A stretch of DNA of 53,894 nucleotides, from assembly GCA_022579005.1 (NCBI GenBank), contig MU401691.1:1-53894 (forward strand). The letters run 5' to 3'. This DNA is from Poronia punctata (taxonomy: Eukaryota; Ascomycota; Sordariomycetes; Xylariales; Xylariaceae). The notes beneath the pieces were generated by a model. The model was not told the origin of the DNA. It did no database searches and saw nothing but the letters and a program-made list of their open reading frames with translations. Shown piece by piece: positions 1 to 12,864 of the stretch. The translations under genes and the position numbers were made by a program. Within the stretch, counting starts at the first letter, position 1. Every line of letters begins with the position of its first letter.

Positions 1-1623
1 AAGTAGTAAGCTAGCTAGGTTATATTTTATAGTTTTAGCTTTATAGCTTAATTTATATAGCTTTTACTACTTAGTTTTAAACTATAATAACTTAGCTGTT
101 TTTAAAGCCTTTTTATAATATATTATCTTTATACTAAAGCTTTTAGCTAATTTTTATAATTTTTAAAGTTTAAAATAAGCTAATATTTTATTTTTATTTT
201 TTTAGTTAAATTATTAGTAGTTATAAAAACTTATTATATTTTTAGCTTAGGCGCGTTTGCATATATAAGCATATTATTAATTCCTAGCTTCTTGCTTTTT
301 ATATATAGTTTGCCTTATAAAAAAAAGCTCTTATAAGTTTTATATTTAAGTAAAATTATTATTATAATAAAATTAAAAATTTTTAAAGATTACTTTAACT
401 TTATACTAAAAAAGGTTTAGCTAAAGTAAACGTATTAACTAGGTTTTAAAAGCTTTATATTAATTATAGCTTTATAAAAGTATTTTAAAAAGCATAACTT
501 AGTATATTAAGTATGCAATAAATAGCTAAATATTTAAGTTTAAAAAGCAATGCAAAAATAAGGGCTACATATATAAAAACAGAAATCAAGCTATCCCTTT
601 TTAGTCTTATAGCTACCTTATAACGTAAGGCGTAACTAGCATATATGCTAATTACGTTGCAATATAACAATAACTATAAAGAAAATAACTATTAATTTAA
701 AGGGTAATTTAAAGGGAAAATAAAGCTTTTTATACTTTATATACAAAGGTAATCTTTTATAAAGTTTTTAAATAAATAAAATAACTATTGGTTATAATAT
801 ATTACTAAGTTTTATAAACATTGTTTTATAAATAGTTTATAAAGTACTTTTAAACAGCTTTAATTTATTAAAAAGCATTTTATATAAAAAGCTCTATTAA
901 AGATTTTTAGCTAACTTGCTATTAACAAACTTTATTAAATAGTTTCTTTTAGTTAATATAAATGTAGTTTATTATAATTCACTTTACTAAAGGTTTATAT
1001 AAACTTATTATATTTTTAAAGAATTACTTTTAAAGTCTTTTATTTTAGCTCTTTGCTTTTTTATTAAAAACTTATTTTATAGTTTGCTTATTAATAATAG
1101 AAGTTATATTACTCTATACTTATTGTTTTAAGTTTAGTTATTAAATACTTTATATATATTATTTATTAAAATATAAAAGCAATAAATAAGTATAGCTTAA
1201 TATATAACTTTTTTATATTAAGTAAATCCAGTTTTATTTATCTAGTAAAGCTTTTATATCTTTAATAGCTACTATTTTAATACGCTTTACCTTTTAAATT
1301 TTCTATATCTAGCTTTCTTTTAGCTATAATTATATTTTATTTAATTCTTAAAAAAGCTTTTTTACTTTTTATCGGTTAGCTTAAATAAGGTTAGTATTAA
1401 TGTTAATTTATTGCTTTTATATTCTTTGCTTTGTTTTAAGTAATAACTTTATAAAGCTATTAGTATATAAACAATATTAAATGTTTATTAAAAGGGCTTT
1501 TTAAAAATATAAATTAGTAATACTAGCAATTTCGCAAAATATTGTACTTAGCAAACTATAGCTTTTCCTTTAAATTATTAAATATTAAATTTTTAAAAGT
1601 ACTAAAGAGAATGTTTTTAAAGG
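1..1623. repeat. Degraded AT-rich repeat DNA, partly Gypsy-1-like
   Basis: No gene is readable here. The DNA is almost pure A/T with the AGC/GCT-type residue of G and C left by RIP. About 790-1260 aligns by eye with the plus-strand reading of the complete Gypsy-1 element at 30310-30770, in the same order (shared blocks around a TTTATAAAGTACTTTTAAA-type core and an ATTAAAATA...GCAATAA block). It is therefore probably a diverged Gypsy-1 relative lying on the minus strand. 361-690 belongs to a separate two-copy repeat described below. The rest is unassigned. The Gypsy-2 LTR starts at 1624 and cuts this material off. Confidence 0.5.
361..690. repeat. Dispersed repeat J, copy 1 (unknown class)
   Basis: This stretch aligns with 39398-39745. 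Long shared blocks include CTTTAACTTTATACTAAAAA near 392/39443 and TAGCTAAATATTTAAGTTTA near 522/39572. Both copies are strongly AT-biased, but this one keeps slightly more G/C. A 61-codon minus-strand open frame at 485-670 and a 70-codon one at 39531-39743 lie in the equivalent place and share their C-terminal part. Neither resembles a family I know, and both are probably by-products of the decayed repeat. I cannot tell which transposon class this is. Confidence 0.6.
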
Positions 1624-1817
1624 TAATATAACGTATTATAAGAGACCTAGAAAAGGTCTTCGCGCTTATAAATTAAATAACTATGTATTAAATAAAGTAC
1701 TAGCGCGTTAGATTAATTACTTATATTATAAAATAATTTATTTTAACCTTGCTAAAAACCTTTTTCTTATTATTAATTTATAAAATTTACTATATTAATT
1801 TATAGTTTTGTTTACTA
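1624..1817 (+). repeat. Gypsy-2 LTR (5' LTR of a truncated copy)
   Basis: These 194 bp are the reverse complement of the LTRs of the complete Gypsy-2 element at 41376-49292. They begin TAATATAACGTATTATAA (a RIP-altered TG start) and end TTTACTA (a RIP-altered CA end). The internal block ending ACCTTGCTAAA and the GTAGTACTAGCGCG-like block are recognisable. The sequence that follows also continues exactly as the leader of that element, so this is a 5' LTR in plus orientation and not a solo LTR. Confidence 0.8.
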
Positions 1818-3975
1818 AATAGTATAATAAGTTAATTAGATTAATATAACTAACACTTATTTATATTCTTTTATAATTACAATTAAATAAAAACTAAGTA
1901 TTTTGTTGTTTATAATTTAACACTTACTTTATAACTTTTTAAACCTTAAATCTAAACTAAAGTAGTATATAAAGCTATTTTTAAGACTTTAAGCATTATT
2001 ACTAAGTTAAAACCTAGTTAAAGTTATTTTTCTAGACTTTCTAATGAATCAGTTAATTTTATAATATTTCTTTACTATGCTTTTCTTTTTTAAGCAAAAG
2101 GACCTTGTAAATAAGTTAAGTTACTTTATAAATAGCTACGCTATTTAAACACTCTTATGTTTAGGTTATAAATAAAAGGACTGTTTTTATACTGTATTTA
2201 TTTAAAACGCTAAAGTTTATAGTTACTTTTATTAAAGCTTGCTTTTTTAAAACGTTTAACTATATGTTTTATATTTTAATTAGCTTAGTTTTTTAAACTT
2301 ATTCTTACTATAAAAGCACTGCGCAGTATATATAATTAAGAAAGGTTAATTTATATAAATCTATATAATAAGCAAATATAGCAAAGGTGTAAATAGCAAT
2401 CTTGCTATTTTAGGTTAATTTAGTAGTAATAAATAAATTAGGCTATAAGTTTTAAACTTACTATATAGTTAATATTTTAATACTACTTAATTAACCTTAT
2501 AAGCTTTTATATAATCTTTTATAAGTTTTTTTTACTTTATAACCTATTTACTTAAAATAAACTATATATAATAAGCGCTAAGGAAATTAAAGAATAAAAA
2601 AAGAATAAGGCTATTAAAAATTCATTAAAATAAAACCTATAGCAATAAAAACAGTTTTAAAATAAAGCTACTATAACTATAAACTACTTAATAAACTAAA
2701 TAGAAAATAAATTTAATAAACTATAAGTTTTTACAAAAATATATAAATAATAATAAGTAAAATAAACTAGTTTATTTACGCTGCTTAAAGCAAGCTAGCA
2801 ACATTAAATCCTCTATTAATAATACTTATACTAGCACTTTTATAAATATATTAATAAAAGCTATTATAATTATTTAAAATGGTAAATTAAAATAGCTTAA
2901 CTAAGTTTTATTTATTATATAAACACGTATTAACCTTTCTTAGTAATAAAGTCTTTTTAGTAAAGACTTTAAAACTTTAAAAGCTTTTTTTAAGTTTTAT
3001 AACCTTAGATAACTTTAATAATTAATAGAAAATCTTAACCTTTTTATTATACGTTAATATATAGTTAACTAAATATGTTTTTTTAAAAGGATAATTGCTT
3101 ATAAGTTTAGTTTATAAATTTACTAGTTTAATAGTTAGTTAAACTAATTAATAAGAAATAAAGCAAAACTTTTAAAGGCTACGTTAATTAAATAAAAGAA
3201 AACCTAATTCTTAACATTATATATAAAGTTAGGGCTTAATATAGCAAAATAACTAGCAAAAGCTTTTAAAAACACCTTTAAAAAAGCCTTAAACAATAAT
3301 AACATTTTTTTTAAAAAGCCTATTAAAACTAAAAGGTTTACTAAATCTATTAAGTCTACTAAAACTACCTAGCCTTTTAAAAGGTAATAAATACTGTTAT
3401 TATAACTTAGTATTACTATATAATACTAATTTTAAAAATTGGAAAATAAAAGGTAAAAAGCAAAACATTAATACCTTTATATAAAATCTTTATAATTTAA
3501 AACACTTTAAGTAATTTAATAAAAGATAAAACTAAATTATACTAATATATAAGCTTTTTTAACTAAGTAAACATAATTTTAAAATGTGCAAAAAGCAATT
3601 CTTTTAAATGTTAACTTATATAATTATAGTTTACTTTATTAAAAAAGCTATAGCTTATTAGTAAAACTTAGTTTTTATAATTAAAAAAGACACCGGTTTT
3701 AAACTAACTAAGCTAACGCTTTATTATAGCTTTAAGCATTGCTACTAAGTTAAGCAATCCTTTATAGCATAAGCTTAAAAAGATTGCATACAATAAAAAC
3801 GCTTTTAAAAATACTTTTTTAAAAAAGCTTAAATACGCTAAAGCAAGTTACTTATTAGCAAATAGGAATTTTAACTAAATACAAGTAGTTATAGCTATAT
3901 AGTTAGCAATAAACTTTAGTTTAAAGCAAAATATGCTTATAGTTAATTTAAAAGAAAAGCTTTAGCAAATATTTT
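1624..3975 (+). mobile_element. Gypsy-2 copy I, 5' fragment (LTR, leader, gag region)
   Basis: From the LTR rightwards this region follows the reverse complement of 49292 down to about 46780. Matching landmarks are the ATATATAATAAGCGCTAA block at 2566, the GCTGCTTAAAGCAAGCTAGCAACA block at about 2780-2803, the GCTAACGCTTTA block at about 3711, and the AAAGCAAAATATGCTTATA block near 3924. Similarity is lost near 3975, before the reverse-transcriptase region. The copy is therefore truncated or replaced there and is non-functional. Gag is inferred from position only; no intact frame survives. Confidence 0.75.
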
Positions 3976-5310
3976 AAGCTAAAGTATATAGCTAAAGTAT
4001 TAGTTTTTATATATAATTAAAAGTAAAAAATAATAGTAATATATAAACGCTAATAACAAAAAGTTTTATTTATTATATTATATTTGCTTTTAAATAAAAA
4101 TTGCTATAAAGCTATAATTTCTTTTTATATTATCTTTATATAAAGCTAGCTAGTTTAATTAAAATTTAAAAGGCTAAAAAGCTTTGCTAGTATATAAACT
4201 ATAAGTTAGCTACTATATAGCTAATAAGTGCTTTATTTACTTAGCTAGGTTAGCTTATTATTTACAGCCTTAGCAACTTAAGTCGCATTTCCGGCTATAG
4301 TATTATTATTAATATTTTAACACTTTTGCTATATTTAAATAAAAGGTAAGCAAGGCTATTTATAAATAAATATTATAATAATTTTCCAATTTATTTAGCT
4401 ACGCTTTATAATAAATTATTTAAATTAGGCTAATAAGCTTATATTAATGTAAATAAATAAATAAAATATTAAAAGGCTATATTTACTACTAAACGCTTAT
4501 TTCTTTTTAAATTAAAGCATAATATACTAATAAGTAAAGATAATAAAGCTAAAGTATTAAAGCGTTTTTATATTACTTTAAAGGCGCTATTTAAAAAGAT
4601 TATAAAAAGTAAATACTATACTTATTTTATAATAAAAAGCTATACATGTATTTTAATTTATTATAGCCAGCTTTTACTTTTTTTAGCTTTATAAAAGGCT
4701 TTTAAACTATCTTTTATAAAATAACTTAATTAAAAGTAAAAAAGCTTAGTTAAAAAGTTAAAATTAAATAACCTTAGAAAATAAAGTAACTAGACTTATA
4801 AGTAAAGCTTAATAGGTTTTAAACTATATATAAGTATATATTTATAAGCTTACTAAAAAGGCTTTTATTTAAACTATAATTAGTTATATAAAAAGATTAA
4901 TAGTTTGCAAGAAAATATAAAGATATTTAAGCTTTAATACTAGTAAGCAGACTTTTAAAACTACTTTAAATATAAAAACAAAGTATAAGCATAAAATAAA
5001 ATAATAAAATATAGTTAAGGCGTATTTATTTAGTTAATTATTAATTATTAAAGTAAAAACAATTAAAAATTATAATAATTGTGTTTTTTAAACTAATTAT
5101 AATAAAACTCTACTTTTAGCAAACTAAAATTTGTTTATCTCTACTTATAGCTCTTATTTAATTAGATATAGTTATTTAGCTAAAATTCTTAGCAAACTTG
5201 TTATTAGCTTTTTACTTAATTATTTTAATTATATAACGTATTTTAATATAGTTATAGTGCTTACTCTTTTATAATTATAGCGCATTATAAGTACAATATA
5301 CTTAATAGAA
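3976..5310. other. AT-rich DNA without identifiable gene
   Basis: RIP-like A/T sequence. I could not match it confidently to the three LTR families in this window, and no open frame survives. A few less-mutated spots remain, for example around 4281-4297 (GTCGCATTTCCGGC) and 3689-3696 (CACCGGTT, just left of the boundary). The last five bases (5311-5315, AATAT) are the left target-site duplicate of the Copia-1 element. Confidence 0.5.
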
Positions 5311-5315
5311 AATAT

Positions 5316-5538
5316 TGTTAAAAGTTAGCAATATAGCTTATAACGTATAATTGTATTATATAATGCGTAAAAAGAAGTATTTTCTTTTTACTATAAAGTT
5401 TTCTTATACTAAATAAGTAAAAGGAAACTTTTTGCAAAATAACTTTTTTTTTATAGTAGTCTTTACTTTAGCTATATTACTTTTATTATATAGGCATTAT
5501 ATTAATTATAGTCTTTTTATAACCTATTAGATTTAATA
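5316..5538 (-). repeat. Copia-1 LTR, left copy (3' LTR in element sense)
   Basis: This 223-bp LTR is also found at 17316-17538 and 40980-41202. It contains a diagnostic block GCAATATAGCTTATAACGTA and a run GAAGTATTTTCTTTTTACTA. Its right end reads ATTTAATA where the right-hand copy keeps ATCTAACA, which shows C-to-T changes at CpA. Confidence 0.9.
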
Positions 5539-6259
5539 TACTTTTTTAAAATAAACTAACTTATTAAATTATTTTATAGCTAAAATAAAGTTTTTAAATT
5601 ATAATAAATAAAGATTTATAATTTTAAATATAGGGTTTTTCGTTTTTTTATTTAATTCTTTTAGTTTTTTTATATTTTTATAGTAACTAGTTAAAGCCTT
5701 TTTTAAAGCTGTATTTTTTTTATTAACTAAGTTAACTTGCTATAAAAAGCTTAACTACTTATTATATACTAATAACTTTATAAAACCGTTTATTATTATT
5801 AAATTTATAAGTATATAAACTACTTAAAGTATTTTATTAATTACTTTTTACTATAACTAGGAATTATATATATTAACATGCTATAATTTTGTTGTTAATA
5901 TAGCAATATTTTTATTAACTAAACTAATTATTTATTAGTTATTATATTAAATAATAATATACTTAGTTTTTAAGTTAATACTAAGCTTATAAATAAGCTA
6001 ACTAATAAATATAGCTTTTTTTATAGCTTAAGCTAGCATATAAAGCTTTGCTTTAGTAATAAAAGTAGTAACTATATTTTATTTATTAGCTTACTAGCTA
6101 ATAGGTCTTTATAAAAAAGTTATAGTATAAGCTTATAAGCTTTTTTAGTTAATAATATTATTTATAAAAAATAAATTGCTAGCTATATTAAGCTTATTTT
6201 TATTACTATATTATAAAACAAAGTATTAATTTATATAAAAATAGTTTAATACTTAGTTA

Positions 6260-6501
6260 AAGTTACGGATTAGTTAAATAGCAATATAACTAACTAGGTA
6301 GTTTATAGCTATTATCTCTTTTAACTATAAATACTAGGGCCTGCACTTGTAAATAGCTGCAGCCCTACTATAGCGTGCGCATATAGGTTTATATACTTTA
6401 TAAAATCTTAAAAGCCTTTTTTTTTTTTTTTTTTTAAGATTTTTATTAATAAATTAAGTTACTTTTAAAAGCCTTGCTTTTTTTATAACCTAATTATAAT
6501 A
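6260..6501 (+). repeat. Gypsy-1 5' LTR of element A
   Basis: This LTR is shared with 12618-12864, 25472-25716, 27118-27364, 33452-33695 and 34621-34866. It is the least RIP-damaged part of any Gypsy-1 LTR here. It keeps AGGGCCTGCACTTG and GCTGCAGCCCTA, which form a 10-bp inverted repeat with one bulged C (6335-6345 with 6358-6367). Element A's first LTR base appears as A instead of T. Confidence 0.9.
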
Positions 6502-8830
6502 ATTTTAAAGTTATTAATATAAGTTAAAAGGTATATTGCTTTAACTTGCTAATTTAATTTAAATTAAACTAATTAAACTAAGTAGTACTATTTAACTAGT
6601 TTGCTAAAACTAATATTTTAGCTACTTATATTAATTAAAATTATAGCTTAAAAAAATAAAAAGCATATAAAAATATGCATAGCTATAAAGTAACAAGCTT
6701 TAGCTAAAGTACTATATTTAAATAGTAACTTTGCTAAAATTATTTTAAAAATTAATAAGATTTTATAAATAAAAGCTTATAAATAATTTATTATAGTTTT
6801 TTATTTCTTTTTAAAAATAAGTTTTTAAAAATTTAAGTTATAACTTTAAAAGATTTAAAAATAAAAAAACCTTTAATATTTTAATAAAACAAGCTTAAGT
6901 TTTTAATTAATATGTTATTAAAAATACTTTTAAAAACTTTTGCTATATATTTATAATTAGAAATTTTTATTAAAAAATATAAAATATTATAAAAACTTTT
7001 GCTAAGCTATATATTAAAAAAATAAATTAACTTAGTCTTTTATTTATAGCTTTTATTAAAAATAAATATAAAGCAATTTTTAAGTTTAATAAAACTATAA
7101 ATATTAAAGCATTTAATAACTTAATAAGCACTTATTTTAATATAATGTTTTAAAAATTTAAAATTTAAATTTTAATATTAATTGCTTACTAGGTTTAAGC
7201 TAACTTAATATATTACTTATTATTAAATAGTAAATAAACTATAATTAACTTAGTTTGTTAAACTTACTTTTTAATTTATTTAAAATTAAAAAAAAGCGTA
7301 AAGCTTAAAGCTAAAGTATGATGCTTAAAGTAATTAATAAAAAGCTAAAATTATAACTATAATAAAAGTATACTTTTATTAGCATTAAACTAAAATAAAA
7401 TTATAAACTATATAGCTTAAAAGCTAGCATTAGCTTATAAAAAAATTAATTACTTTAAAAGTTAAATTATTAATATTAACTAATAAGTAATAAACTTGCT
7501 AGCTTATAGCTAATTCTTATTTTAAAACATTATAACTTTAATTGCTATAATAGTATAACTTTATAAATTTGCAAAAAAAAAAGTATTTACTTTTTATAAT
7601 AAAAAAAATAAAAACAAAGTTATATTTAAAGAATAGCTATAATATATAAATAATTGCTTTAAAGCTAATAAAAACTAGTTTATTAATAATAAAGCTAAGC
7701 TAGCCAATATTAAAGCATATTTTAAAAGTATAGTAGCTAAAAACTTATAGCTATAATTATAAAATAACTACTTTAATATAATTAATATATTAACTAAGCT
7801 TTTAAATTATTTAAAAAGTAAATATAAAAATATAAATTAAAAATAATATATAAAAGTTAAGTACTAAAAGTTAAAAATAAAAAGCTTAGCTAATTATTAA
7901 AACTTTAAAAATAGCTTTATATAACTTACTAGTAAATGAAAAACTTTATAAGCTAAATAAAAAAAATAGTTTTATAATAAATTATTTATTTACTTATAAT
8001 GTAAAATTATAGCTTAATACTTTAATAATAATATTAATTTTAATGCATTAATTTAATATTATATATAAGTAATTTATATTTTTTAATAAAAAAATAAATA
8101 TAAGTTAGCTTAAAAGCTTTTAAGTAATATAAATGACTTTTATAATAATATTATTATTAAAATAATTTAAACAAACTTAGTAAAACTAAATACTATTATA
8201 AGAAATTATATATAACTTTATAATAAAAAAAACCTAGTTTGCAACTTTTTATATAACTATAATTTAAAATGTTAGCTAAAAAAATCAAAACTTTTATTAT
8301 TAAAAGCTAATGCTTTAACTATAAAAAATAAAAATATACTTTTTATAATTGCTTACTAAAAAACAATTTAAACTAATAAGCTTAAATCTAAGCAATTTTT
8401 ATAGCTTATAGTTATAATATTAACGCTTTTAAAAAAAAAAAAAAGCAAGCTTTAAAAAAATAACTTTAAAATAAATAAACTTTTATTTAAAAAAGGTTTT
8501 ACTAAAAATTAACATATATAAAACAATAAATATAATAAATAAGTATTTAAAAAGAAATTTATATTTAGCTATATACTATTAAATAATAAATCTTTTTTAT
8601 AAATAAATAATGTTTTAAGCAATATAAAAGCTAATATATTTATGACAATAAATATACTGCTAATAATAAAAATTAAAGCTAGTTTAAATTTAAAAATTAT
8701 TATAAATTTTAATTATTAAATAATAATTAAATTTAATAAAAAAAGCTTTTAAAAATATATAAAATTTAAATAACTACTTTTTAAGTAAATAAATAAATAT
8801 TTAAAAATATTTTTTAATAGTACTATATAT

Positions 8831-8855
8831 ATAATATAATATAATATAATATAAT
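8831..8855. repeat. Pentanucleotide microsatellite (ATAAT)5
   Basis: Five perfect tandem copies of ATAAT lie inside the gag-side part of Gypsy-1 element A. It is probably a by-product of A/T enrichment. Confidence 0.85.
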
Positions 8856-11800
8856 ACTATAAAAACTATAATTTATAAAATATAAAGTGCTACTAAACTA
8901 TAAAAACTACTAACTTACATTTTTTTAAACTTTGCTTATAAAATCTAGCTATTTTTTAAATAAAAATACTTATTTATAAATATTAAAAAAAACTGCTACT
9001 TAGCTAAAAAAAGCAATACTAGTTTTTATAAAAAAAAAGCTAAATAAAAACTTTTAAGTAAACTTTATAAAAACTAATATTAAAAAAATAAAATAAGCTA
9101 TAATTATAACTATAAAAAATAACTTATTTAAAAAACTATATTAAAAATAAAGCTTTTTTAAAAAGTAAATATTAAATATATAAAGTTTATATTAAAAAGA
9201 AAAAATAGCTTAGTATAAAAAAAAAGCACTAGTTAAGCTTTGTTTACTTATTACCTTTTTATTTTAATATATAGTTTAAATTAACTAAATTAAAAAAAAA
9301 GTTAAAAAAATTAGTATAAAAAATTAACTTTATTATTAAAAATTAAAAAGTTAAAAAGTTTTTTTAATAAAAAAAGTAAAAAACTAAAAAAATAAGCGCT
9401 AAAAGTAATACTTTTTAAATATTATAACTTTTTATACACTTTTAGTAAAGTAAACTTAAATAAGCTTTTTTTATAATAGCAAAAAGTAAACTATTTAATA
9501 AAACTTTTTAAAATAAAATTGCTTAATAATTTAAAATATAGTTTATTATATAAAATATTTTTTAATAAGTTAAAAATAGTTTAAAAATACTTTATAAACT
9601 ATTTTTTAAAAAAATTTATAAAGCTAAGTAATGCTTTATAAGCGTTACTAGTATTGTTTATAAAAAAACTATATAAAAAACTACGCTTTTATATTAACTA
9701 TTAAAAGCTTAATAGCTTAATAAAAAAAACTACTATTTTTTACTTTTAATTAAAAAAACCTTTTTATAAATATATAAAGCTAAAATATTTACTAAAATTA
9801 AAATATAATAAATATTTTTTTAAATTTAAATAGTAATAAAAATAAAAGATTTTATAATATATTATACTTAATATAAAAAGGTATAAATATAAAGTACTTT
9901 TATTTAGTTTAATTAATAAATTATTAATATTTTAAAAGTATATAAACAATATATTATTTAACTACTTAAACTAATTTTGCTACGCTTATATTAATAATAT
10001 TTTAATATAACTTTAATATAATAAAAAAATATTAAAAATATATAAAAAAAGTATTACTATAATTAAAAAAAATAAGACTATAAGCAAACTTTAAAGAATT
10101 TAAATTTTATATTATTTAAATTAAATTTTTAAAGTATTTAATAAGTGCTAAAAGCGTTAGCGTTAACTTTATTAAAGTTAAAATAGTTTAAAAATAAGCA
10201 ATGCTAATAATTATAAAAAATATATAATTATTTTTAAAATTTTATAATTTTTATAAAAAGTTTATATATAAGTATAGCTAAAAAGTAAAATTATTAATAG
10301 CGCTAATATATTATAATATAATCTTTATTTAAAATAAAAGCTATAAAAAAGCGTTTTAAAAATTAAAAAAAATATTAACTTTAACTTTTTTTTATATTAT
10401 TATAATTATAACTTACTTATAAAAATAAAAATAAATATATTAAATAAAGTAATAGCTAGCACTTTATTATAACTTTACTTAAATAAAAAATAGCACTTTA
10501 TAATATTTTATTTTAAAATAATAAAAAAAGCAAAGCTAAACTATAATATTTATAATAAAAGAATGCTAGTAATAATATTAGCAATAAAAAAGTAGTAAGC
10601 TAAATTAGTTAGCTACTAAAAAAACTATTTTTAGTTATTATAAACTATAAAGCTTTAAAATATTTTAGTATAACGTAGTACTTTAGTTTATAATAAGTAA
10701 AATAGTTTATATTATTAGCTAAATATAACTTTATAATAACTTATAAACTAAAAAAAAAAATAGTAATAAATATATTATTATAAAAATAAAAAGATATAAT
10801 ATTATAAAAAATAAAAATAAAACTATAACGCTATATAATGTTTTTTAAGCTAGTAACTTTTAAATTTATAGTAAAATAAATAAGCAAAATACTTATTATA
10901 ATATTAGCATTTAAACTTTAAAAAAAAGTAAAAACTTTTATAAGCTTTTAGCTTATTAATAAAATATTATATAAAAATAAAAAAGATTTAAAAATATAAA
11001 TATATTAATAAAAAGTATAAATACTACTTAAATTTAAAAAAATAAAAAACTTATAAACTATATAAAATAAGCTAATAATATATAAAAAAAAGCTAGTAGT
11101 TTTAAACTTGCTTTTTTTATAAATAAAGCTTATTATAAAAGCTTATAAATAAATATTAATAGTATATTTAAAAACAAAAAACTTAATAACTAATAGCTAA
11201 GTAATATTAATAGCTTAAACTTAAAAATAATTATAATTATTATATTTTTAATTACTTATAATGCTAACTAGTAAAGGTTTTAAAAAATAAAATACTAAAA
11301 AAATTAATACTTTTATTAGTATTAAACTATATATAGTAATATATAGTAATTAACTTTAAATAAATGCTTAAAAATAAGTATAGCTTTAATAATGCTATAG
11401 TTATAGTAAATAAACTAAATAAAAAGTTTTAAATAATACTATATATTATAAAAGTAATAATATAATAAGTAACTTAAATATACTATAAAAAACTTTTTTA
11501 AATATTTAGCTTACTTATAATAATAATGTTAAATTAAAAAGTATAATTTATATTAGCATTTATAAATAAATTAGCTAAAACTTTTAAAATTATTTAAATA
11601 TTAGCTTTAGTAAAGCACTATAAGTTTATAAAATAAGCAAAATTATAAATAAATATTTAAACTAATAACTATGCTTTTATATTAACTATTACTAAAATAA
11701 TTAGTTAAAATAAATACTTATAATAAACTATGCTTAAATAGCTATACTATATAAGTTTATAAAACCTTTACTATATAAAGTAAAAATAAGATTTTTAATG

Positions 11801-12617
11801 CTTTATTACTTTAATTAAAAAAACAAAACTGCTAAATAGAAAATAAAAAAACTATTATAAAAAAAAGCTTAACTATATTAAAATGCTTAATAATAAGCTT
11901 ATAAAATTAAAAGACATATTAATATAATAAAAGTATATTTATAATAAATATAATAGTATATAATAAACTAAGCTAATAAAAGCTATAAAAACCTTAACTT
12001 TAATATAAAAAGCTACGTATTTATTATTAAAAAATAGGAAATTTTGCAAATAAACTAACTATTTAATAAACTTAATTATTTTATAACTTAAATTTCTTTT
12101 TAAATTTTATTATAAAAAAGCAATATATATACTTTTAAAGTGCTAACTTTATAATAATTAATTAATAAGTATTATATTAACTAACTTTATAAATATTTAA
12201 ACAACTTTTTATTAAAGTAAAAATTTAAAAATTTTAATAAAAAAGCTATAAAGCTAATAAGTAAAAAAAAGTTTATAATTAAAAAATTATAAACATTAAA
12301 ACTATATTATAATAAACTATAATATAAAATTAATTAAAAAAGTTGAAATATTAATAAAAAATGGTATTTAGCTAAAAACTTTAAAAATAGCGCAAAATTA
12401 TTAAAAGATTTTTATAAATAATACTTTAAAGCAGCAAAACTTTTAATTTAACTAGCTAAATAGCTATAAGCAGTAAAAAAAAACAAGTTTAATAAACTTT
12501 ATAAAAATAATAATAAAGTAATAATAAGTATATTATAAAAAATATAATAAAAAAACGCGTAGTAAAACATAATAGTTAAATATGCTTAAAAATAAGTTTT
12601 CTTTTTTTAAAAAAAAG

Positions 12618-12864
12618 TAGTTCTAAATTAGTTAAATAGCAATATAGCTAACTAAGTAGCTTATAGCTATTACTTTTTTTAACTATAAATACTAAAGCTT
12701 ATATTTATAAATAGCTATAGCTTTACTATAGCGTGTATATATAAGTTTATATACTTTATAAGATCTTAAAGGCTTTTTATTCTTTTTTTCTTTACTTTAA
12801 GATTTTTATTAATAAATTAAGTTACCTTTAAAAGCCTTGCCTTTTTTATAACCTAATTATAATA
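12618..12864 (+). repeat. Gypsy-1 3' LTR of element A
   Basis: A direct repeat of 6260-6501. It starts TAGTT (RIP-altered TG start) directly after the purine tract and ends ATAATA (RIP-altered CA end). GTTA of the target duplication follows at 12865. Confidence 0.9.

Larger units (their letters stand above)
6260..12864 (+). mobile_element. Ty3/Gypsy retrotransposon Gypsy-1 (A), full length, RIP-killed
   Basis: The element is 6.6 kb with LTRs at 6260-6501 and 12618-12864. It has an exact 4-bp target duplication GTTA (6256-6259 and 12865-12868); a fifth base, A versus G, may belong to it. It sits inside Copia-1, and the host sequence is uninterrupted in the second Copia-1 copy at about 49845. 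On the plus strand about 9770-10060 reads as a Gypsy reverse transcriptase: a KIFTKI segment, then YKYKVL, then A-Y-I-N-N-I-L-I where the family has AYIDDILI. Asp has become Asn and Trp/Gln codons have become stops. About 10670-10800 resembles the end of RNase H, with integrase expected at about 11-12.4 kb. A purine tract (AAAAAAAAGT) abuts the 3' LTR at 12618, agreeing with plus-strand sense. Confidence 0.9.

Noticed and set aside
485..670. 61-codon minus-strand open frame
   Set aside because: It lies in a two-copy RIP-damaged repeat, has A/T-driven composition (Ile, Leu, Tyr, Lys) and matches no family. The counterpart at 39531-39743 has drifted without sign of selection.
6410..6435. Poly-T run as an RNA polymerase III terminator
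   Set aside because: It lies within the Gypsy-1 LTR, is equivalent to T-rich stretches in the other LTR copies, and has no pol III gene upstream.
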